The position numbers were made by a program, and so were the translations under genes. Below are positions 33,131 to 43,148 of a DNA stretch of 64,000 nt, piece by piece (the first letter of the stretch is position 1; each line of letters starts with the position of its first letter). Source of the stretch: Mesorhizobium ciceri biovar biserrulae WSM1271 (GTDB lineage: Bacteria; Pseudomonadota; Alphaproteobacteria; Rhizobiales; Rhizobiaceae); assembly GCF_000185905.1 (NCBI RefSeq), contig NC_014923.1:2317501-2381500 (forward strand), in the 5' to 3' direction. The notes beneath the pieces are model-generated. The model worked only from the letters and a program-made list of their open reading frames with translations. It had not been told where the DNA came from and ran no database searches.

Positions 33131-33162
33131 AAACGACGTCCGGTCCCCGCCGGACGTCGTTT
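33131..33162. terminator. Strong bidirectional terminator
   Basis: A perfect 13-bp stem (AAACGACGTCCGG / CCGGACGTCGTTT) with loop TCCCCG carries T-runs on both strands. On the minus strand it ends the EF-G-like gene 45 bases after its stop; on the plus strand it could end transcripts from the putative RNA region. Confidence 0.8.
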
Positions 33163-33206
33163 TCTTTTGTCCCCCTCGAATCAGGTTCGAGAGGAACGCT
33201 ACGCCA

Positions 33207-35258
33207 TCAGGCAGCCTTGCCGTTGGTGTTCATCGCCTCGTCGGCCAGACGGCCGGTGAGTTCGGCCATGTGGTCGAAGACGGCACGGTAGCTGGCGACG
33301 CCCGCGGTCGCCGAGCGCAACTCGATGATCAGGTCGCCGATCTCGGCTTGCGGCATGGTTGCCTCGACGACATCCCATCCTGGCCAGCCAGGCCGCGCGT
33401 CGTAGCCGAGTATCTGGCCGCGCCGTTGCGGGATGAGAGCGATGATCTTCGAGGTGGCGTCGGAGGGTGTGACGATCTCGACCTTCATCACAGGCTCCAG
33501 GAGCACCGGCAAGCACGCGGCCATGCCTTCCTTCATTGCCAGCCTGGCCGCCATCTGGAAGGCCATGTCGGAGGAATCGACCGCATGGTAGGAGCCGTCC
33601 GACAGGTTGACTGCGACATCCACGACCGGAAAGCCCAGCGGCCCGGATTTCAGATAGTCGCGCACCCCGGTCTCGACCGACTGGATGTAGGTCTTGGGCA
33701 CGACGCCGCCGGTGATTGTGTCGGTGAACTGGAAGCCGGAGCCGCGCGGCAGCGGCTTGATCTCGATCACCACGTCACCGAACTGGCCATGTCCGCCGGA
33801 CTGTTTCTTGTGACGGCCGCGCTGTTGCGCCGATTTGCGGATCGTCTCGCGATAGGGCACCGCCGGCGGATGGCCTTCGACCGGTATCTGGTTCTTGCCT
33901 TCCAGCCGCTCGCGCACCACGCGCAGATGCATCTCGCCATGGCCCGACAGCACGGTTTCAGCCGAGTCCTGGTTGTGGCGCAGGCTGAGCGAGGGGTCCT
34001 CCTCGGCCAGCCGCTGGATGGCAGCCGACATCTTCACTTCGTCCTTGCGCTCCTTGGGACGGAGCGCGAAGGCAAAGACCGGCTGCGGCGGCTCGAACTG
34101 GACGAGCGGCTTGATGCCGCCCTTGGCCGAACTCAGCGTCTGGCCGGTCTTGACCTCGTCCAGCTTGCCCAGCGCGACCGTATCGCCGGCCTTGGCGATG
34201 GAGAGCTTGGACTGGTCCTTGCCGAGCATCCGGTAGATGCCGGAAACCTTGGCCGTGTCGCCGCCGGGCAGCCAGAGTTCGGAACCGTCGACGACCTGGC
34301 CGGAGAGGATGCGCGACACCGACAGCTTGCCGCCATGCGAGGTGTGGATGGTCTTCATCACCTGGACCAGGGTAGCCGCGCCGTCGGGTGCACCGAGCCG
34401 CTTGCGGGTCGCCTCGATGTCAGGCGCGTCGTGGCGGATCGCCTTCAGGAGACGCAGCACGCCGTTGCCTTTTTCGGCGGTGCCGATCAGCACCGGCGTC
34501 ACCGCGCCGTCGCGCAGGTCGGCGGCGAGATCGTCGAAGATCGCGTCCTTGGGCGGTTCGATCTCCTCGAGCAGCTGTTCCATCAACTGGTCATCATGAT
34601 CGGCCAGCGTCTCCAGCATCGAGAAACGCGCTTCGAGCTCGCGCGCCTTCTCGTCGCCGGGAATCTGCGCTACCTCGCTTTCGGCATATTCGCGATAGAT
34701 GTAGGCGCGCTCCAGCGCCAAGTCGATCGAACCGATGACGACGCCGTCCTTGCGCAGCGGAATCTGGCGCAGCAGCAATGGCACGGCACTGGCCGGCTGC
34801 AGCATCTTCAGCGTGTCGCGCACGCCGGTGATTGCCTTGTCGACCTTGTTGAGAAACAGGATGCGCGGCACGCCGAGATCGTCGAGCTTGCGCATGATCA
34901 GTTGCAGGGCAGGGATCTTCTTTTCATCGGCCTCGGCCACGACCACTGCGAGGTCGCAGGCGGCCAGCACCGGTTCGGCTTCGAACGAGAATTCGATGGA
35001 GCCGGGACAGTCGACGAAGGTGATCTGCTCGCCCATGAATTCGGTGGTGGCGATCGTCGCCTCGACGCTCATGGCGTGGGCGCGCGCCTCGGGCGAATGA
35101 TCCGAAACGGTGTTGCCTGATGAAACGGGATTTTGTCGGGGAATTGAGCCCGTACGGGCCAATATGGCTTCGAGAAGTGTCGTCTTACCGCTTGCGAAGG
35201 GACCGACTATGGCAATGCATTTCGGTCCCGTGCGTCGTCCTCCGGCGCGAGTACCCAT
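33207..35258 (-). CDS. Elongation factor G-like translational GTPase (EF-G2 type)
   Basis: This 683-aa protein has the five-domain EF-G layout. The G1 loop is IAIVGPFASGKTTLLEA, G3 is TFVDCPGSIEFSFEAE and G4 is ILFLNKVDKA. Later parts include LSGHGEMHLRVVRERL, RGRHKKQSGGHGQFGDVVIE with domain IV, and LIPQRRGQILGYDARPGW of domain V. The G2 region and the loops differ from canonical FusA, so it is the EF-G-like paralogue common in alphaproteobacteria. Such paralogues may act in ribosome recycling or stress; this is not established here. No str-operon neighbours are present. Confidence 0.88.
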   Translation of the reverse strand: MGTRAGGRRTGPKCIAIVGPFASGKTTLLEAILARTGSIPRQNPVSSGNTVSDHSPEARAHAMSVEATIATTEFMGEQITFVDCPGSIEFSFEAEPVLAACDLAVVVAEADEKKIPALQLIMRKLDDLGVPRILFLNKVDKAITGVRDTLKMLQPASAVPLLLRQIPLRKDGVVIGSIDLALERAYIYREYAESEVAQIPGDEKARELEARFSMLETLADHDDQLMEQLLEEIEPPKDAIFDDLAADLRDGAVTPVLIGTAEKGNGVLRLLKAIRHDAPDIEATRKRLGAPDGAATLVQVMKTIHTSHGGKLSVSRILSGQVVDGSELWLPGGDTAKVSGIYRMLGKDQSKLSIAKAGDTVALGKLDEVKTGQTLSSAKGGIKPLVQFEPPQPVFAFALRPKERKDEVKMSAAIQRLAEEDPSLSLRHNQDSAETVLSGHGEMHLRVVRERLEGKNQIPVEGHPPAVPYRETIRKSAQQRGRHKKQSGGHGQFGDVVIEIKPLPRGSGFQFTDTITGGVVPKTYIQSVETGVRDYLKSGPLGFPVVDVAVNLSDGSYHAVDSSDMAFQMAARLAMKEGMAACLPVLLEPVMKVEIVTPSDATSKIIALIPQRRGQILGYDARPGWPGWDVVEATMPQAEIGDLIIELRSATAGVASYRAVFDHMAELTGRLADEAMNTNGKAA

Positions 35259-35568
35259 GACTGACCTCCACTCAGGCGTTTCCCGTAGGACCGACTGGCA
35301 TGCATGGTTCAGGCGTGGTCAATCGGTCCTGAGCGGCGGCCGGCCTGTTCGACCGTCGCGGGCGGGGTTCTTTTCAAGTCCACCTGCCCAAAGCCATCGT
35401 CCCACTTGTTTGCCGGCAGGGCAAGGAAAATAGAAATCCTTTGCTCGGCCGTGGACCCGTGCTGGCCATATAGGGGGCTGGCAGCCGGAAGCTGTTGCAC
35501 GTCGGCCGATATCGGCGGAAACTGAAGCTGGCGACCCGTCGCCCGCTGTTTTGAAGGACCATCGACCC
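35259..35568. other. Intergenic region between the EF-G-like and cupin genes
   Basis: These 310 bases lie between divergent genes and must contain both promoters. I see no coding sequence, strong hairpin or repeat. Confidence 0.4.
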
Positions 35569-35964
35569 ATGAAGATCATTGCCTGCGGCAGCGTGCCGAC
35601 CGTCATCGCGCCGGAAAAATACTTCACCGGCCGGGTGCTGCAGACGCCGATCATCGAGAAAGAGGCGCCGGCGCGGCTGCGAGCCACGCTGGTCAGCTTC
35701 GAGCCGGGCGCGCGCACCCACTGGCATACGCATCCGCTTGGCCAGACGCTCTACGTGACGGTGGGCGCCGGGCTTGCCCAGACGTGGGGCGGCCCGGTCC
35801 AGCAGATCAGGGCCGGCGACGTCATCTCGTTCGCGCCTGGCGAAAAACACTGGCATGGCGCGGCGCCGAAATCGGCGATGACGCATATCGCCATGCAGGA
35901 GGCGCTCGACGATGTCCATGCCGACTGGCTGGAAGCGGTGACATCGGAACAATATGACGGCTGA
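35569..35964 (+). CDS. Cupin-domain protein
   Basis: This 131-aa single-cupin protein has motif 1 in SFEPGARTHWHTHPLGQTLY (G-x5-H-x-H-x3-4-E-like, here with HWHTHP and Gln) and motif 2 in RAGDVISFAPGEKHWHGAAP. The metal site would use three His residues. It resembles the carboxymuconolactone-decarboxylase-linked or quercetinase-like (R)-mandelonitrile lyase/cupin group; the substrate is unknown. The ATG at 35569 starts at the conserved MKIIACGS. Confidence 0.82.
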   Translation: MKIIACGSVPTVIAPEKYFTGRVLQTPIIEKEAPARLRATLVSFEPGARTHWHTHPLGQTLYVTVGAGLAQTWGGPVQQIRAGDVISFAPGEKHWHGAAPKSAMTHIAMQEALDDVHADWLEAVTSEQYDG

Positions 35965-36066
35965 ATGCTCAGTCCGCAGGAACCCGGCTTCTATTCCAGC
36001 CGCAACATTTTCAGAAGAGGGCGACTCGCGGCGACGCCGGATCGACAGCGCCATGCCGCCCGTTCA

Positions 36067-36083
36067 ACTGACCGTCGGTCAGT
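36067..36083. promoter_or_regulatory. TetR-type operator upstream of the DHA2 exporter (ACTGACCG-T-CGGTCAGT)
   Basis: A perfect 17-bp palindrome with 8-bp arms lies 29 bases before the transporter start. Such ACTGACCG/CGGTCAGT sequences are typical of TetR-family operators in front of efflux genes. No TetR gene lies in the adjacent sequence, so the regulator must be encoded elsewhere. Confidence 0.65.
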
Positions 36084-36112
36084 AATTTGCGAAACTCACG
36101 TCCGGACTAGCC

Positions 36113-37630
36113 ATGTCAAAGCACCGTTTGCCCCTGGTCGCCGCTGTCTATCTTGGTTCGTTCGTGGCTCTGCTCGACGTCAGCATCGTCAATGTCGCGC
36201 TGCCGACCATCCAGCAGGCGTTGCAAACCGATTTCGGCGGCCTGCAATGGGTGGTCGACGCCTACACGCTGTGCCTGTCGGCCTTCATGCTGTCGTCCGG
36301 CCTGATCGGCGACCGCTATGGCCGCAAGCGCTCATGGCTGGCCGGCGTCGGCATCTTCGTGGCCGGCTCGCTGATCTGCGCCGTCGCGCCCAATTTGCCG
36401 GTGCTGCTGGCCGGCCGGGTCGTACAGGGCATCGCCGGCTCGCTGCTCATTCCAGGCGCGCTGTCGATCCTGACGCAAGCCTTTCCCGATGCGCGCCAGC
36501 GCGCCGGCGTCATTGGCGGCTGGGCGTCGTTCGCCGCCACCTCTCTGCTCGTTGGTCCCGTCCTCGGTGGCATCCTGGTCGAGACCGTCGGCTGGCAAAG
36601 CATCTTCCTGATCAACCTGCCGCTTGGTCTGATCACGATCGCGCTCGGTGCTGCTTCGATCAACGAGACGGCGCATCCCGAACATGCCCATCTCGATCTC
36701 GTCGGCCTGGCTCTCAGCATCCTGTGGCTGGGGGCGCTGACCTTTGGCCTGATCTCGGCCGGCGAGAATGGTTGGGGCGAGCCAAGGACGGTCACGGCGC
36801 TCATCGCAGGTGTCGTCGGCCTGGGTGCTTTCCTCGGCTTCGAGGCGCGCACGGCACGGCCGATGCTGCCGCTTGGCCTCTTCCGTGACGTCCGCTTTGC
36901 CGTCGCCAATGTCGCTTCGTTCGCGCTCGGCTTCACCTCCTATTCCAGCGTCTTCTTCTTCTCGATGTTCCTGCAGCAGGTGCAGGGCTGGTCGCCGACG
37001 CAGACCGGCCTGCGCATGGCGCCGACCTTCATCGTCCAGATCGTGGTGTCGCCGTGGATCGGCAGGCTGAGCGCGCGCTATGGTCACTCCGCGCTGATGA
37101 CCATCGGCTATGTTGCTATCGGCCTGTCCATGCTCGGCATGTGCTGGGCCGGTCCTTCGACGTCCTACGCGACGCTGTGCCTTCTGTTCGCCATCGGCGG
37201 CCTCGGCAATGCGCTTGCAATCCCGACCGGCAGCGCTGCCGCCATGTCCTATGCGCCGCGCGAACGCTCGGGCATGGTGTCGGCGGTCATCAATGCCACC
37301 CGCCAGAGCGGTCTTGCCATCGGCATCGCCTTGCTCGGCGCCTTGATGAGCATGCGGGCAACCAACCTTTTGACCGGGTATCTCGGCGATGCCGGTGTCG
37401 CCAACGCGGAAGCGGTCGCCCGTGCTGCAATTTCGCGGCATGATTTCGCAACCGATGCGGCGATGGGCGAAAGCGGCGTGCATGAACTCTATGCTGCCGC
37501 CTATGCCGGCGGCTTCCATGCCGCGATGCTGACGGCAGCGATAGGCGCGTTCCTCACCGCCGCACTGCTGGTTGCCGTGCTGGCGCCGGCCGAGGCGCGC
37601 TCGGCCAAAGAGACCAAGCACGAGGCGTGA
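36113..37630 (+). CDS. DHA2-family (14-TM) MFS drug exporter
   Basis: This 505-aa transporter of the DHA2 group (EmrB/QacA-like) has about 14 hydrophobic segments. Markers are LDVSIVNVALPTIQQAL in TM1, GLIGDRYGRKRSWLAG in the TM2-3 loop (motif A) and VGPVLGGILVETVGWQSIFL around TM5 (motif C with the GP pair). Substrates are probably lipophilic toxic compounds. No membrane-fusion partner gene is adjacent. Control by a TetR-like repressor through the palindrome at 36067 is likely. Confidence 0.92.
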   Translation: MSKHRLPLVAAVYLGSFVALLDVSIVNVALPTIQQALQTDFGGLQWVVDAYTLCLSAFMLSSGLIGDRYGRKRSWLAGVGIFVAGSLICAVAPNLPVLLAGRVVQGIAGSLLIPGALSILTQAFPDARQRAGVIGGWASFAATSLLVGPVLGGILVETVGWQSIFLINLPLGLITIALGAASINETAHPEHAHLDLVGLALSILWLGALTFGLISAGENGWGEPRTVTALIAGVVGLGAFLGFEARTARPMLPLGLFRDVRFAVANVASFALGFTSYSSVFFFSMFLQQVQGWSPTQTGLRMAPTFIVQIVVSPWIGRLSARYGHSALMTIGYVAIGLSMLGMCWAGPSTSYATLCLLFAIGGLGNALAIPTGSAAAMSYAPRERSGMVSAVINATRQSGLAIGIALLGALMSMRATNLLTGYLGDAGVANAEAVARAAISRHDFATDAAMGESGVHELYAAAYAGGFHAAMLTAAIGAFLTAALLVAVLAPAEARSAKETKHEA

Positions 37631-37648
37631 GGCTGACGGCCCATTGAA

Positions 37649-37670
37649 AACCCGGCAGTGAAGCCGGGTT
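37649..37670. terminator. Hairpin between convergent genes
   Basis: AACCCGGC and GCCGGGTT form a perfect 8-bp stem with loop AGTGAA, midway between the MFS and aminotransferase stop codons. The U-runs are short, so termination strength is uncertain. Confidence 0.6.
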
Positions 37671-37690
37671 CTGCGTTCAAAGCGCGCCGC

Positions 37691-38947
<1,257 letters not shown>

Positions 38948-39100
38948 TCATGTCGCATGATTTCGCGCAACGCAAGCATTGTCGGCTGATCCAGGTCTCA
39001 AGGAGCTGTGATCGGACCCGGAGTCGGCAACAATAAATTCATTAACGAGCGGTAGAGGCTTGAGTGGCAGGATCGCAGACCAATTGCGGAGCGAGGAACC

Positions 39101-39994
39101 GTGTCGCGCAGCGTCGGGCTTGCCCACATCATCCGTCAGGACGACGGCACCTCCACCGGTGTCTGGGGCATCTACACGTTGCAAAGCGCTTTCCAGCCGA
39201 TCTTCGCCTTCAAGGAAGGCAAGCTGTCGGTGGTCGCGTTCGAAGGGCTGATCCGACCGTTCCGCGACGGCGAGCCACAATCGCCGATGAATTTCTTCTC
39301 GACCTGTCCGGCCGCCGACCGGCTGCATATCGAGGCGCTGACCAGGACGCTGCATCTTCTCAACGCCGGTGCCTGCCTGCCGCGGGAAGCGTCGATCTTT
39401 GTTAATTTCGACCCGTCGGTGTTCACCGAACGCACTGTTGCCGACGCTGCCTTGCGCGAAATGCGGCTCGTGCTGCACGAGGCCGGCATCGACCCGCGCC
39501 GCGTCGTCTGCGAGGTGACCGAGCAGCGATCGGCGTCGCAGGAAGCCTTGCACGGTTTCGTCGCGGCACTGAGAGCCAACGGTTTTCGCATCGCCGTCGA
39601 CGATTATGGCGCCGACGATTCCGACATCAACCGGGTCAAGGAGTTGAAGCCGGATATCGTCAAGTTCGATGCCTACTGGATCACGCAACTGATGGAGTCC
39701 GGCGCCGGCTTCGCGTTGCTGACCACCATGGTGAAGAACTTCGAGGAGCAAGGCATCCATACGGTGTTCGAAGGCATCGAGGAGGGCTGGCAACTGGAGC
39801 TCGCCGAGAAATCGGGTGCGTCGATGGTGCAGGGTTTCGTGCTGGCGCGACCCGAATTGGCGCCGACCAGCTTTGGCGTCTTCGACAAGGCCGGGCAGGC
39901 GCCTGTCGCTGCCGCCGTCGACACGTCGGCTGCTGCCGTGGCAACGCCTTCGGCGCGGCCGGTCAAGGCCTTTGGGCGCCGCGTGGCGACATGA
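39101..39994 (+). CDS. EAL-domain protein (putative c-di-GMP phosphodiesterase), copy 1
   Basis: This 297-aa stand-alone EAL domain starts at a GTG. The signature is VVAFEGLIRP, where the A of EAL is replaced by G. Other catalytic positions look intact: Asn in FVNFDPSVF, Glu in VCEVTEQRS, the DD pair in IAVDDYGADDSDI, Lys in DIVKFDAYW, Glu in VFEGIEEGW and Gln in MVQGFVLARP. Loop 6 (DDYGADDSD in place of DDFGxGYSS) is atypical. No sensory or GGDEF domain is present. The stop overlaps the next EAL gene by four bases. Confidence 0.88.
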   Translation: MSRSVGLAHIIRQDDGTSTGVWGIYTLQSAFQPIFAFKEGKLSVVAFEGLIRPFRDGEPQSPMNFFSTCPAADRLHIEALTRTLHLLNAGACLPREASIFVNFDPSVFTERTVADAALREMRLVLHEAGIDPRRVVCEVTEQRSASQEALHGFVAALRANGFRIAVDDYGADDSDINRVKELKPDIVKFDAYWITQLMESGAGFALLTTMVKNFEEQGIHTVFEGIEEGWQLELAEKSGASMVQGFVLARPELAPTSFGVFDKAGQAPVAAAVDTSAAAVATPSARPVKAFGRRVAT

Positions 39995-40839
39995 GAGGTG
40001 ATCGGCGGCGCAATGTCGGCGATGCGATCCGGGTCGACGAAGTCGGCATCGAATACGGCATGTATGGCGAGTTCCGGCTGCGCAGCGCCTATCAGCCGAT
40101 TTTCGCGCCGCGCGGCCGGTTCCTTCACGCGGTCGCGGCCGAAGCCCTGATCGAGCCGCACCGTGCGGGCCGCCCCGGCGCGCCAAAGATGTTCTTCGAA
40201 AGCGTTGCCGTCTCGGACCGGCTGTTTGTGGAAACCATGTGCCGGGCGCTGCATCTCAGGAATTTTCGCAATATCGGCGTCGACGGGCTCGACCTGTTCT
40301 TCAACTACAATCCGTTGATCAACGACCATGCCGGGCGGGCACTGGCCGAGATTCGCCTGATGACCAGGCATCTCGGCGAGTTCGGCCTGGCGCCGGCCAT
40401 GCTGGTCTGCGAAATCACCGAACAGGCGGCGGACGACGCGCTTCTCGCGCGGCTGGTGCGCGAAATGCGGCGCGACGGCATCCGCATCGCCATCGATGAT
40501 TTCGGCACCGGGCACTCGACCGAGGAGCGGGTGAGCCTGCTCAAGCCCGACATCGTCAAGATCGACGGCACCTGGTTCGCGGAGTTCTGTCGCCACGCTG
40601 CCGCCGAACGGTTCTTCCGCCCGCTGGTTTCCAGCTTGCATGACCGCGGCGCCAAGGTGCTGGTCGAAGGCATCGAGCAGCCCACCCATCTGCGCGTCGC
40701 GCTCGAAGGCGGCGTCGACCTGCTGCAGGGTTTTCTCCTCGCCCGCCCAGCCTTGGCGGGGACCGTTTTCGAGGAAGAGCCACTGAACATCGACACGCTG
40801 CTGAGTACCGGCGGCAATGTCGTCCCGCTGTTCGGCTAG
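39991..40839 (+). CDS. EAL-domain protein (putative c-di-GMP phosphodiesterase), copy 2
   Basis: This 282-aa stand-alone EAL domain has VAAEALIEPHR with a canonical EAL, LFFNYNPLIND, LVCEITEQAA, IAIDDFGTGHSTE, DIVKIDGTWF, VLVEGIEQPTH and LLQGFLLARPA, so the metal- and substrate-binding residues all appear present. It should hydrolyse c-di-GMP to pGpG. The ATG overlaps the TGA of copy 1, and the parallel N-termini (LRSAYQPIFAPRGRF against LQSAFQPIFAFKEGK) show a tandem duplication. Confidence 0.9.
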   Translation: MRGDRRRNVGDAIRVDEVGIEYGMYGEFRLRSAYQPIFAPRGRFLHAVAAEALIEPHRAGRPGAPKMFFESVAVSDRLFVETMCRALHLRNFRNIGVDGLDLFFNYNPLINDHAGRALAEIRLMTRHLGEFGLAPAMLVCEITEQAADDALLARLVREMRRDGIRIAIDDFGTGHSTEERVSLLKPDIVKIDGTWFAEFCRHAAAERFFRPLVSSLHDRGAKVLVEGIEQPTHLRVALEGGVDLLQGFLLARPALAGTVFEEEPLNIDTLLSTGGNVVPLFG

Positions 40840-40951
40840 GGGCGCCACTATTCACACATCAGCGGCGCTGATCGTCGCGACAAAACAAATCATTGGTTGA
40901 GTCCGCCGCCGCTGCGATAATCGCGCGGAGACAGTGCTCGGGGGAACAGCC

Positions 40952-41560
40952 ATGATACTTTACGGCATGATCGACAGCGGCAATTGTTACAAGCCGCGTC
41001 TGCTGATGGCGAAGCTTGGCCTGGCCTTCACCAACGTCGAGGTGAGTTCGCACACAGGCGACACACGCAAAGCCGACTTTGTCGCCAAGAACCCGAACGC
41101 CATGGTGCCGCTGCTCGAGTTCGACGATGGCCGGCGGCTGGCCGAATCCAACGCCATCCTGCTCTATCTCGCCGAAGGCACACGCTTCCTGCCGGCGGAC
41201 AGGTATGAGCGTGGGCTCGCGTATCAATGGCTGTTCTTCGAACAATACAGCCACGAGCCCTACATCGCCGTGCGCAAGGCGCTGCTGACCTTTCCCGAAC
41301 GTGCTGGGGATGCGACCCCGGAGCGGCTGGCGGTGACGCTGGAGCGCGGCAACAAGGCGCTCGGCGTGATGAACAGGCATCTGGAAAACAATGCCTTCTT
41401 CGCTGGCAGCGCGCTCAGCGTCGCCGACATCGCGCTCTATGCCTATACGCATACGGCGGAGCAGGGCGGTTTCCAGCTCGACGCCTATCCGGCGGTGTCG
41501 GCATGGCTTGGCCGCGTGGAAGCGGATCCGGGGCATGTGCCGATCGAGTGGGTGGGGTAG
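40952..41560 (+). CDS. Glutathione S-transferase family protein
   Basis: This 202-aa protein has the thioredoxin-like N-terminal domain (YGMIDSGNCYKPRLLMAKLG, NPNAMVPLLEFDDG with the cis-Pro, LAESNAILLYLAEG) and the all-helical C-terminal domain with ALSVADIALYAYTHTAEQGG (N-capping Asp). It probably conjugates or reduces toxic compounds with glutathione. The ATG at 40952 gives MILYGMIDSGNC, the expected family start. Confidence 0.88.
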   Translation: MILYGMIDSGNCYKPRLLMAKLGLAFTNVEVSSHTGDTRKADFVAKNPNAMVPLLEFDDGRRLAESNAILLYLAEGTRFLPADRYERGLAYQWLFFEQYSHEPYIAVRKALLTFPERAGDATPERLAVTLERGNKALGVMNRHLENNAFFAGSALSVADIALYAYTHTAEQGGFQLDAYPAVSAWLGRVEADPGHVPIEWVG

Positions 41561-41582
41561 CCTTCTCCTCCTGAAGGAGGGG

Positions 41583-41837
41583 CTATTTCAACAAATGGTC
41601 GTAGTCGGCGTGGGTGCCGACCCAGAACCAGATCACATCTTCATTGTTGCGTATGGCAACAGCCCGATAGTTTTCGTCAACTCGCGCCGACCAATAGCGA
41701 CCGACCTGTTTGAAATGCAGTGAGGGATGAAAAGGATCGGAACGCAGTCGGGCAAAACGCCTGTCCGCCTTTGCTCTGATTGACGATGGCAGTTTTTCAT
41801 AAGCCTCCCAGAACGATGGAGAGGCGACGTGGTTCAC
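41583..41837 (-). CDS. ParE/RelE-family toxin
   Basis: This 84-aa protein has the RelE/ParE pattern: FWEAYEKLPSSIRAKADRRF, LRSDPFHPSLHFKQVGRYW, SARVDENYRAVAIR and WFWVGTHADYDHLL. The segment SARVDENYRAV matches the usual S-x-R-x-x-x-x-Y/R core. It probably inhibits translation or gyrase. The start overlaps the antitoxin stop by four bases. Confidence 0.82.
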   Translation of the reverse strand: MNHVASPSFWEAYEKLPSSIRAKADRRFARLRSDPFHPSLHFKQVGRYWSARVDENYRAVAIRNNEDVIWFWVGTHADYDHLLK

Positions 41838-42034
41838 AGAGGCCGCGTCCGACCAGCGCGATGGTCAGCCAGCGCCTGTTCGGCAAGCCTGTCCAAACGG
41901 CCCGCCTTCGCGTCGGCTTCCATCTGCCGGTCCCACATATCCGCCTGGAGCGCCTCGAACCAGGCGGCAAACGCCTTCAGTTCCTCGGGGCTCAGTTCGG
42001 CGACGGATTTTTCGATCTGCTCAAGTTTGGTCAT
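41834..42034 (-). CDS. Putative antitoxin of the ParE/RelE module
   Basis: This 66-aa helical protein (EQIEKSVAELSPEELKAFAA, WFEALQADMWDRQMEADAKA, GRLDRLAEQALADHRAG) directly precedes and overlaps the toxin. The pattern WFEAxxADxWDxQ followed by GRLDxLAEEAL is familiar from short antitoxins paired with RelE/ParE-type toxins. A DNA-binding motif is not obvious, so autoregulation cannot be confirmed. Confidence 0.78.
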   Translation of the reverse strand: MTKLEQIEKSVAELSPEELKAFAAWFEALQADMWDRQMEADAKAGRLDRLAEQALADHRAGRTRPL

Positions 42035-42112
42035 GGCCGAATGGTACCACTACTGGGCTAAAAGTACCACAAGTTGGAACCATAGTGCGGGCTGCGCCAC
42101 CTAACCCAGACA

Positions 42113-42140
42113 GCAAAAAAGGCGGGATAAATCCCGCCTT
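42113..42140 (-). terminator. Rho-independent terminator downstream of the cold-shock gene
   Basis: On the minus strand AAGGCGGGA-TTTA-TCCCGCCTT is followed by a T-run. It lies about 165 bases after the cold-shock stop codon with no gene between, which implies a long 3' UTR. Confidence 0.8.
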
Positions 42141-42305
42141 CCCATGCTTGGTAGCCTGATCGGGAGCGTCCGGTCCGGGCTGGCAGCTATCTGCTGATCC
42201 AGCTTGTCGGGTCTTTCCGCTCCAGCGCGCTTCTCGCGCGACTGTCAGTACATCCGTGACTTGCCGCGCGCCCCGAACTCTCGCCCGGCGCGCGCTATCG
42301 CAAAA

Positions 42306-42518
42306 TCAGGCTGCCTTGCTCAGAGATCCAGCGGACGACTTGCCAGTGCGGCGGTCCTGCTCGATCTCGAAGTTGATCTTCTGGCCTTCGACCAGGGTCG
42401 ACAGTCCAGCACGCTCGACAGCGGAGATGTGGACGAATACGTCCGCGCCGCCCGCGTCAGGCTGAATGAAGCCGAAGCCCTTGGTGGCGTTGAACCACTT
42501 GACCGTTCCAGTTGCCAT
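42306..42518 (-). CDS. Cold-shock protein (CspA family)
   Basis: This 70-aa OB-fold nucleic-acid chaperone has both RNP motifs: KGFGFIQPD (RNP1) and DVFVHIS (RNP2), with [10 protein letters not shown] at the N-terminus. It probably melts mRNA structure during cold or stationary-phase stress. A promoter-like pair at 42655-42683 would give a 5' leader of about 130 bases, the sort of leader known to regulate csp mRNAs. The 3' UTR before the terminator is also long. Confidence 0.93.
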   Translation of the reverse strand: MATGTVKWFNATKGFGFIQPDAGGADVFVHISAVERAGLSTLVEGQKINFEIEQDRRTGKSSAGSLSKAA

Positions 42519-42654
42519 TTAGATAGTCCTTCACATTTGCTTTAGATTGACCGGACCGAGGTCCAGCCGGTGTGCATCGAGATTTTGGAGATAGACGTCA
42601 GCAAACGCGATTATCGCGAGGCCCGGATCGATCGGCCGAAATATCAATGGAAGG

Positions 42655-42683
42655 CATATAGGCTGCTTTCGCACAAAAAACAA
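42655..42683 (-). promoter_or_regulatory. Predicted promoter of the cold-shock gene
   Basis: Read on the minus strand, TTGTTT and TATATG are separated by 17 bases. The predicted start lies about 130 bases upstream of the ATG. Confidence 0.5.
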
Positions 42684-42792
42684 GACTGTGTGAGAAAGCC
42701 GTGATCAGGGCGCTGCCCAATGGCCGCCCCAATCGCGTGAGAGCGTCACGACGGATCGCGACGTCCCTGGGCGGCGGATCAGGGAGAGGACC

Positions 42793-43122
42793 ATGAAAAC
42801 CATTCTGCTTGCCGCCTGCCTGACGCTTGTCGCCGCTCAGGCTCAGGCGATCTCGCGCTACGACCCGACGCGTATGAGCTGCGGCAAGGTTCAGGCGACG
42901 ATCGCCCGGCAGGGGGCGGTCATCCTGCGCTACCAGTCGAAGCGGGTGCCGGGACTGCCGCTCTACGACCGCTATGTGCAGAACCAGCGATTCTGCAGCA
43001 TGGGCGAGGTGAGGACACGAGCCTACGTACCGAGCGCCGACACAAAGTCCTGCCCGGTCTACAACTGCAAGCGGCCGGATAACGACCGGCATTTCCGCCG
43101 GCGGTTCTTCCATAACAACTAG
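42793..43122 (+). CDS. Small exported cysteine-containing protein, function unknown
   Basis: This 109-aa protein follows a GGGAGAGG ribosome site. A signal peptide ends at QAQA (residue 18). The mature part has four cysteines (MSCGKVQATI, QRFCSMGEV, SCPVYNCKRP) and a basic C-terminus (HFRRRFFHNN). A similar small secreted family is common in rhizobia, but no function is known to me. Confidence 0.75.
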   Translation: MKTILLAACLTLVAAQAQAISRYDPTRMSCGKVQATIARQGAVILRYQSKRVPGLPLYDRYVQNQRFCSMGEVRTRAYVPSADTKSCPVYNCKRPDNDRHFRRRFFHNN

Positions 43123-43148
43123 CGCTTGTCGACCGGCAGCCATTGCTC

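Noticed and set aside
32967..35120. A 717-codon plus-strand open frame opposite the EF-G-like gene
   Set aside because: It mirrors the EF-G-like coding sequence; the translation is His/Arg/Asp-rich as usual for antisense frames in high-GC DNA.
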